The notes beneath the pieces were generated by a model. The model ran no database searches. It was not told the DNA's origin and saw only the letters and a program-made list of their open reading frames with translations. 64,000 bases of DNA from Nonomuraea sp. SBT364 (GTDB taxonomy: Bacteria; Actinomycetota; Actinomycetes; Streptosporangiales; Streptosporangiaceae), in NCBI RefSeq assembly GCF_001083785.1, contig NZ_LAVL01000007.1, positions 62,001 through 126,000 on the forward strand. The letters are read 5' to 3'. The first letter of the stretch is position 1. Each line of letters begins with the position of its first letter. Positions 60,175-64,000 of this stretch are shown here, in pieces. The translations under genes were made by a program, and so were the position numbers.

Positions 60175-60789
60175 TCATCGGGACGCCTCCGCGTCGCCCA
60201 TCTGTTTGACGAAGTGCCCGCGGCAGTGGGGGCAGCAGAAGCCGTAGGTCCGCCCATCGCGCTCCAGCATGACGGCCTCTTGTAGCGGGACCGTGGCGCC
60301 GCACACGGGATCGACGACCATGTCGTCGGCGACCGGCGCCGCAGGGCCGCTCTTGGCCTGCTCGATCAGCGCCAGGACGTCGGAGGAGCGCTGGGGCCGC
60401 CCGTGCAGGCCGTAGGCGCCCTCGGGCAGGCTGATGACGTGCACCACGGCCCGCGGCTCGGGATCGCCCGCCGCCTGAGCCAGTTCCGCGGTGATGCGGG
60501 AGACGAGGTGCTCGCTCATCTCCTTTCCCCACATCCCGACGATCACGTTCACCACGAACCAGGGGCCCTGCGCGGGGTCGAGCAACCGGCCGCCGGCGAT
60601 CCACACCTCCTCCTCGCGCACCACCACATGGGAGAGCGAATCGAACAGGTCGATCACACCGGGATCGGCGGCCATCGTCTCTCCGTTCGCGGACGACAAC
60701 AGACGCCGCGCGCTCAGCCGCAAGGCGAGGCTTCGGCGCTCTCGCTCATCGAAAACACCTCTGGGCACCAGTAGCTCGACAAAGAGCAT
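60175..60789 (-). CDS. YHS-domain protein with a tautomerase-like N-terminus
   Basis: A 204-residue protein. The N-terminal 130 residues resemble the tautomerase/MIF fold (FVELLVPRGVF, VNVIVGMWGKEMSEHLV) but lack the Pro at position 2. The C-terminal YHS domain shows DPVCGATVPLQEAV and YGFCCPHCRGHFVKQM, with cysteines suited for metal binding. YHS domains occur in copper and heavy-metal proteins. Found beside an efflux gene but on the opposite strand. The combination is uncommon and the function unknown. Confidence 0.75.
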   Translation of the reverse strand: MLFVELLVPRGVFDERERRSLALRLSARRLLSSANGETMAADPGVIDLFDSLSHVVVREEEVWIAGGRLLDPAQGPWFVVNVIVGMWGKEMSEHLVSRITAELAQAAGDPEPRAVVHVISLPEGAYGLHGRPQRSSDVLALIEQAKSGPAAPVADDMVVDPVCGATVPLQEAVMLERDGRTYGFCCPHCRGHFVKQMGDAEASR

Positions 60790-61189
60790 CCTCGGTCCGT
60801 CCTTTCGAAGAGGGTCGATCCGCGGAAATGCTTTCGCACCGGCGGCCCCGCCGTCGTCACCCGGGAGACGGCTTTCCCGGCTACCTCGCCGGTCGTAGCG
60901 GGCAGCCGCGCTACGACGGCAGGAGTAGCGCGGCGCGTTCCGTACGGGCATCGGTGTGCGATTCACAACTCCACGCGGCCATTGACATGAAGACATAGCC
61001 ATGGTTCGAGTTTTATTCTGCCCAATCGCACCGCAACTCAACTGTTGCGAAAATCGTTTTGCGCCTCCTATATTAACCGGGCTGCCTTTCGATAAGTCCA
61101 TTGAAGACGGGGCGTCGAGTCCATTTGGGCCCACCCTTAAATGACGTGCCAGGCCCCTCGAACAATTGCCGTGAAATGAGGAGATCAGT
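60790..61189. other. AT-richer leader region of the trp-type operon
   Basis: No gene is visible in these 400 bases. Composition falls in GC between about 60960 and 61080. A TTGCGA/TATATT promoter lies at 61045-61074, leaving a leader of about 110 bases. The leader has a TGGGCCCA palindrome near 61120 but no run of tgg codons, so I see no tryptophan attenuator. Confidence 0.55.
61045..61074 (+). promoter_or_regulatory. Sigma-70-type promoter before the aminotransferase-trp genes
   Basis: TTGCGA (61045-61050) and TATATT (61069-61074) with an 18-base spacer. It is the best such pair in the 400-base gap. GAGGAG precedes the ATG at 61190. Confidence 0.55.
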
Positions 61190-62209
61190 ATGACGTGGGA
61201 GACCGGGCACCCGTGGCTGCCTTCGGTCGCGGTGTCGCGATGCGTCGGCGACGGCACCGGTTACGAGCCGCCCAAGCTGACGGCGAACGCCGTCGGAAAC
61301 CTGGCGGAGTTCAGCGCGGACGGGATCCAGTTCGGGTTCTCGGTCTTCGAAGGGATGCGCGTCTTCGTCACGGATCCGGCGTTCCTCGTCTTCCGGGCGC
61401 GCGACCACCACGAGAGGCTGAGGGTCTCGTGTGCGGCGCTCGCCCTGCCCTGCCCGGCGTACGACGTGTTCGTCGAGGCCGTCGGACGGGTGGTGCGGGC
61501 CAACTGGGACGGCAGCGCGACGCGCCTGTACGTCAGGCCCGTCGTGTTCGCGGCAGGCGGCGACGTCATGCCGCAGCGGAGCCGCAAGTACGTCTTCGCG
61601 GTCCTGGTGAAGAGGTTCGATCCCGTCCTGGACGGCATGGGCGTCCTCGTCGAGGAGTGCATGCCGCGGACGGTTCCGATGCTGGCGGCCGTCAAGACCG
61701 CCGGCAACTACACGAGCTCCGCGCTGGCGACGCGGAACGCCCGCGAGACGGGATGCGACACGATCCTGTGGCTCGACGACAACGGCTGCCTCCAGGAGTG
61801 CACGACCATGAACGTGTTCCTGTGCCTCGGCGGTCAGATCGTCACCCCGAGACTCGGCTCGATCCTGCCCGGCATCACCCGCCGGACCGTGCTGGACCTG
61901 CTGGCCGGCATGGGCGAGCGGGCGGTCGAACGGGACATCCGCCTGTCCGAGGTGACCGACGCGCTCGTCCGGCGGGAGGAGCTGTGCATGTTCGCGACGT
62001 CCACCGCGCTCGGCATCCAGCGGGTGACGCGTCTGCGGCTGGGCTCCGGCGACCACCTGCTCGACGGGAAGGTGCCGCGTACGTGGAGCCGCGTCGAGGA
62101 GCAGTACGCGTGGGTGACGGAGCGGTTCACCGAAGCGAACGGCTCGTACCCGGCCATCGTGTCGCGTTCTCATCGCGGCGACGTGCGTGCCCGCTACGGA
62201 TTGGATTGA
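61190..62209 (+). CDS. Class IV PLP aminotransferase (branched-chain aminotransferase-like)
   Basis: A 339-residue enzyme. FGFSVFEGMRVF opens the fold, the PLP Lys is in MLAAVKTAGNYTSSAL, and LQECTTMNVFL carries the Glu that contacts the cofactor. LPGITRRTVLDLL and TSTALGIQRVTRL are also family-specific. BCATs transaminate Val, Leu and Ile; relatives form D-amino acids or act in secondary metabolism. Placement just before trpBA suggests a role on a tryptophan-related keto acid or a non-proteinogenic amino acid (inference). Gap of 113 bases to trpB. Confidence 0.85.
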   Translation: MTWETGHPWLPSVAVSRCVGDGTGYEPPKLTANAVGNLAEFSADGIQFGFSVFEGMRVFVTDPAFLVFRARDHHERLRVSCAALALPCPAYDVFVEAVGRVVRANWDGSATRLYVRPVVFAAGGDVMPQRSRKYVFAVLVKRFDPVLDGMGVLVEECMPRTVPMLAAVKTAGNYTSSALATRNARETGCDTILWLDDNGCLQECTTMNVFLCLGGQIVTPRLGSILPGITRRTVLDLLAGMGERAVERDIRLSEVTDALVRREELCMFATSTALGIQRVTRLRLGSGDHLLDGKVPRTWSRVEEQYAWVTERFTEANGSYPAIVSRSHRGDVRARYGLD

Positions 62210-62307
62210 CGCGATCCGACGGCTCGTAAAGCCGATAAAGGCAATCGCGGATGGATTCGCGGAGACACGCGGCCTTCCGCGCGCCGTGACCGGCCTTCTC
62301 GCTTCTG

Positions 62308-62313
62308 TAATAG
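62308..62313 (+). promoter_or_regulatory. Possible -10 box directly before trpB
   Basis: TAATAG lies 9 bases before the GTG start, and there is no ribosome site. A leaderless trpB transcript from its own promoter is therefore likely. Confidence 0.4.
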
Positions 62314-62322
62314 CCTGGCCCG

Positions 62323-63519
62323 GTGTCCTCGCAGATTACCGGTCCCTACTTCGGTGAATACGGCGGCCAGTTCGTGCCGCAGATCCTCGTAGAGCCCCTC
62401 CGCCAGTTGGAGAAGTGCTTCGTCGACGCCTGGTCCGACCAGGCGTTCAGGGAGGAATACAGCACCCTCCTGAGGGAGTACGCCGGGCGGCCGACGTCGC
62501 TGACCCGGGTGCGCAACCTGACCGAGGGCACCAGGACCCGGCTCTACCTCAAGCGGGAGGACCTGCTCCACGGCGGCGCGCACAAGACCAACCAGGTGAT
62601 CGGCCAGGCGCTGCTCACCAAGCGGATGGGCAAGTCCTCGATCATCGTCGAGACCGGCGCCGGCCAGCACGGTGTTGCGTCCGCCATCGCGGCGGCGCTG
62701 TTCGGGCTGAAGTGCCGCATCTACATGGGCCGCGTCGACACCGAGCGGCAGCAGCCCAACGTGGAGCGGATGCGGCTGCTCGGCGCCGAGGTGATCCCGG
62801 TCGATTCGGGGTCACGCACCCTGAAGGACGCCTGCAACGAGGCCCTGCGCGACTGGTCGGGGTCCTACATGGACAGCCACTACGTGCTGGGCACCGCGGC
62901 CGGGCCGCACCCGTACCCGACCATCGTGCGGGAGTTCCAGCGGGTGATCGGCGACGAGGCTCGGGCGCAGATCCTGGAGCGGGAGGGCCGGCTGCCCGAC
63001 CGGGTGGTCGCCTGCGTCGGCGGCGGCTCCAACGCGATCGGCGTGTTCACCGCGTTCGTGCCGGACGAGTCGGTGGAGCTGGTCGCGGTCGAGGCCGGTG
63101 GGCACGGGGTCGACACCGGCAAGCACGGCGCGTCCATCGGGAAGGGCGAGCCGGGCATCTTCTTCGGCATGCGCTCCAGGCTGCTGTCGGACCCCGATGG
63201 GCAGATCTTCGAATCGCACTCGATCTCGGCCGGTCTCGACTTCCCGTCGGTCGGCCCCGAGTTGTCCTACCTCGTCGACTCGGGCAGGGTGCGCTGTGAG
63301 TCGGCCACCGACGACGAGGCCGTCGGCGCGTTCGTGGCGCTGACCAGGCGCGAGGGCATCATCCCGGCGCTGGAGAGCTCGCACGCGCTGGCGTTCGCGC
63401 TCAAGGAGATCCGCTCCGAGCCCGACAGGGAGCAGGTGGTCGTGGTCAACCTCTCGGGCCGGGGCGACAAGGACCTCGCCACCGTGACGTCATACCTTCA
63501 GGAGAAGGGGGAGCTCTGA
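62323..63519 (+). CDS. trpB: Tryptophan synthase beta chain, proteobacterial-like
   Basis: A 398-residue PLP enzyme joining indole and serine to tryptophan. The PLP Lys is in [18 protein letters not shown], followed by [14 protein letters not shown], the phosphate loop [10 protein letters not shown] and [10 protein letters not shown]. Several blocks match the enterobacterial type closely: [34 protein letters not shown] and [18 protein letters not shown]. The usual actinobacterial form has HTGSHKINN and GPHPFP. This suggests horizontal transfer and a dedicated pathway role. GTG start, likely leaderless. TGATG overlap with trpA. Confidence 0.93.
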   Translation: MSSQITGPYFGEYGGQFVPQILVEPLRQLEKCFVDAWSDQAFREEYSTLLREYAGRPTSLTRVRNLTEGTRTRLYLKREDLLHGGAHKTNQVIGQALLTKRMGKSSIIVETGAGQHGVASAIAAALFGLKCRIYMGRVDTERQQPNVERMRLLGAEVIPVDSGSRTLKDACNEALRDWSGSYMDSHYVLGTAAGPHPYPTIVREFQRVIGDEARAQILEREGRLPDRVVACVGGGSNAIGVFTAFVPDESVELVAVEAGGHGVDTGKHGASIGKGEPGIFFGMRSRLLSDPDGQIFESHSISAGLDFPSVGPELSYLVDSGRVRCESATDDEAVGAFVALTRREGIIPALESSHALAFALKEIRSEPDREQVVVVNLSGRGDKDLATVTSYLQEKGEL

Positions 63520-64000
63520 TGAGCCGCTACGCCGCGATGTTCGAGTCGGCCCGGGCCGACGGCAGGGCGCCGGTGATGGCCTGGTCGGTCGTCGGCGACC
63601 CGACCCCGGAGGCGTGGCTGGACGTCGTCGACGCGGTGGTCTCCGCCGGGGCGTCGGCGCTGGAGCTGTCGCTCGCGTTCTCGGACCCGTCCGCGGACGG
63701 GCCGGTCAACCAGGACGCCTACACCCGGGTGCTCGGCAAGGTGGACAAACACCGCACCTTCGCGCTGATCAAGCAGGTGCGCGAACGGTATCCCGAGCTG
63801 CCCATCGGGTTGATGACCTACGCGAACCTGGTCTACACGCCTTCCCCGAAGGTGTTCTACGCCGCGTGCGCCGCGGCGGACGTGGACTCGGTGCTGGTCG
63901 CCGACGTGCCGGTGCACGAGGCCGGGATCTTCCGCGGCGTGGCGGCCGCACATGGCATCGAGGTGGTGCTCATCGCGCCGCCCAACGCGCGGGAGGCCGA
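63519..64000 (+). CDS. trpA: Tryptophan synthase alpha chain (5' part)
   Basis: The first 160 residues are inside the window. ATG at 63519 overlaps the trpB stop by one base. The two catalytic acids are kept: Glu in ALELSLAFSD and Asp in PSADGP. The usual GIPFSDPLADGP box, however, reads SLAFSDPSADGP, with Gly, Pro and Leu replaced in loop 2. LMTYANLVYTPSPKVFYAACAAADVDSVLVADVP is otherwise standard. The chain frees indole from indole-glycerol phosphate. The changed loop may affect rate or substrate. It runs off the right edge. Confidence 0.9.
   Translation, partial: MSRYAAMFESARADGRAPVMAWSVVGDPTPEAWLDVVDAVVSAGASALELSLAFSDPSADGPVNQDAYTRVLGKVDKHRTFALIKQVRERYPELPIGLMTYANLVYTPSPKVFYAACAAADVDSVLVADVPVHEAGIFRGVAAAHGIEVVLIAPPNAREA

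Noticed and set aside
61074-61189. Tryptophan attenuator or leader peptide before the aminotransferase
   Set aside because: I looked for a short frame with clustered tgg codons followed by alternative hairpins and found neither.
1-64000. CRISPR arrays, rRNA and tRNA genes, complete insertion sequences
   Set aside because: No regularly spaced repeats, no cloverleaf-type sequence with a CCA-proximal TTCRANY motif and no complete transposase were seen. A tRNA scan would be needed for certainty.

Overview
The window comes from a very GC-rich actinomycete. Evidence for this is the strong G/C bias at third codon positions, a WhiB regulator, many TetR/MarR/LuxR regulators, SigE-type and ECF41-type sigma factors, several apparently leaderless starts, and GTG/TTG starts behind purine-rich ribosome sites. 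A Streptosporangiaceae/Nonomuraea-like host is a reasonable guess, but it is inference. I see no rRNA, tRNA, CRISPR array or intact mobile element. The window looks like an accessory part of a chromosome: many small regulator-plus-enzyme modules, a good deal of gene decay, and the start of a probable biosynthetic operon at the right edge.

Left part (1-9.1 kb): the tail of a UBP-type zinc-finger protein, then two paralogous giant LuxR-family ATPase regulators (176-2977 minus, 6304-9138 plus). They flank an SDR that has lost its catalytic Tyr and Lys, and an XRE/NB-ARC/TPR regulator interrupted by one in-frame TAG.

9.1-19 kb is a decaying stress/redox region. It holds an alpha/beta hydrolase with Gly in place of the nucleophile Ser, an ECF41-like sigma factor without its C-terminal domain, and a coupled SDR with a frameshift and an internal deletion. 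It also holds a secreted hydrolase, WhiB, Ohr/OsmC, a universal stress protein, a fumarate-reductase flavoprotein that has lost several internal blocks, LtrA, a flavin disulfide oxidoreductase, and an SDR reduced to its two ends. Two good copies and one partial copy of a probable ECF41 promoter element are present.

19-42 kb: secreted and lipoprotein genes, a small membrane protein, a Na+/H+ antiporter, a STAS protein, TetR plus glycosyltransferase, and MarR plus a rifampicin-phosphotransferase-like dikinase. Next come a TetR/FAD-monooxygenase divergent pair with twin operators and a MarR/SDR divergent pair. Then follow an SLC13-type transporter with a CBS protein, an alkyl sulfatase, DUF389 and LapA-like membrane proteins, a PadR remnant beside an amidase, and an alpha/beta hydrolase divergent from a TetR gene.

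42-57.7 kb: MenG-like methyltransferase, a degenerate TAP-like secreted hydrolase, an RibD-type reductase divergent from an ArsR-SRPBCC-VOC operon, and a SigE-type sigma factor with a membrane partner. These are followed by an integrase remnant, several TetR genes, a MOSC protein, a GlxA-type AraC regulator, a complete arsenic operon (arsR-acr3-arsC) and a SulP transporter.

58-64 kb: a divergent TetR/MFS efflux pair, a YHS-domain protein, then a promoter followed by a class IV aminotransferase, trpB and trpA (cut by the window edge). TrpB reads like the proteobacterial rather than the usual actinobacterial form, which suggests a transferred, pathway-dedicated tryptophan synthase.
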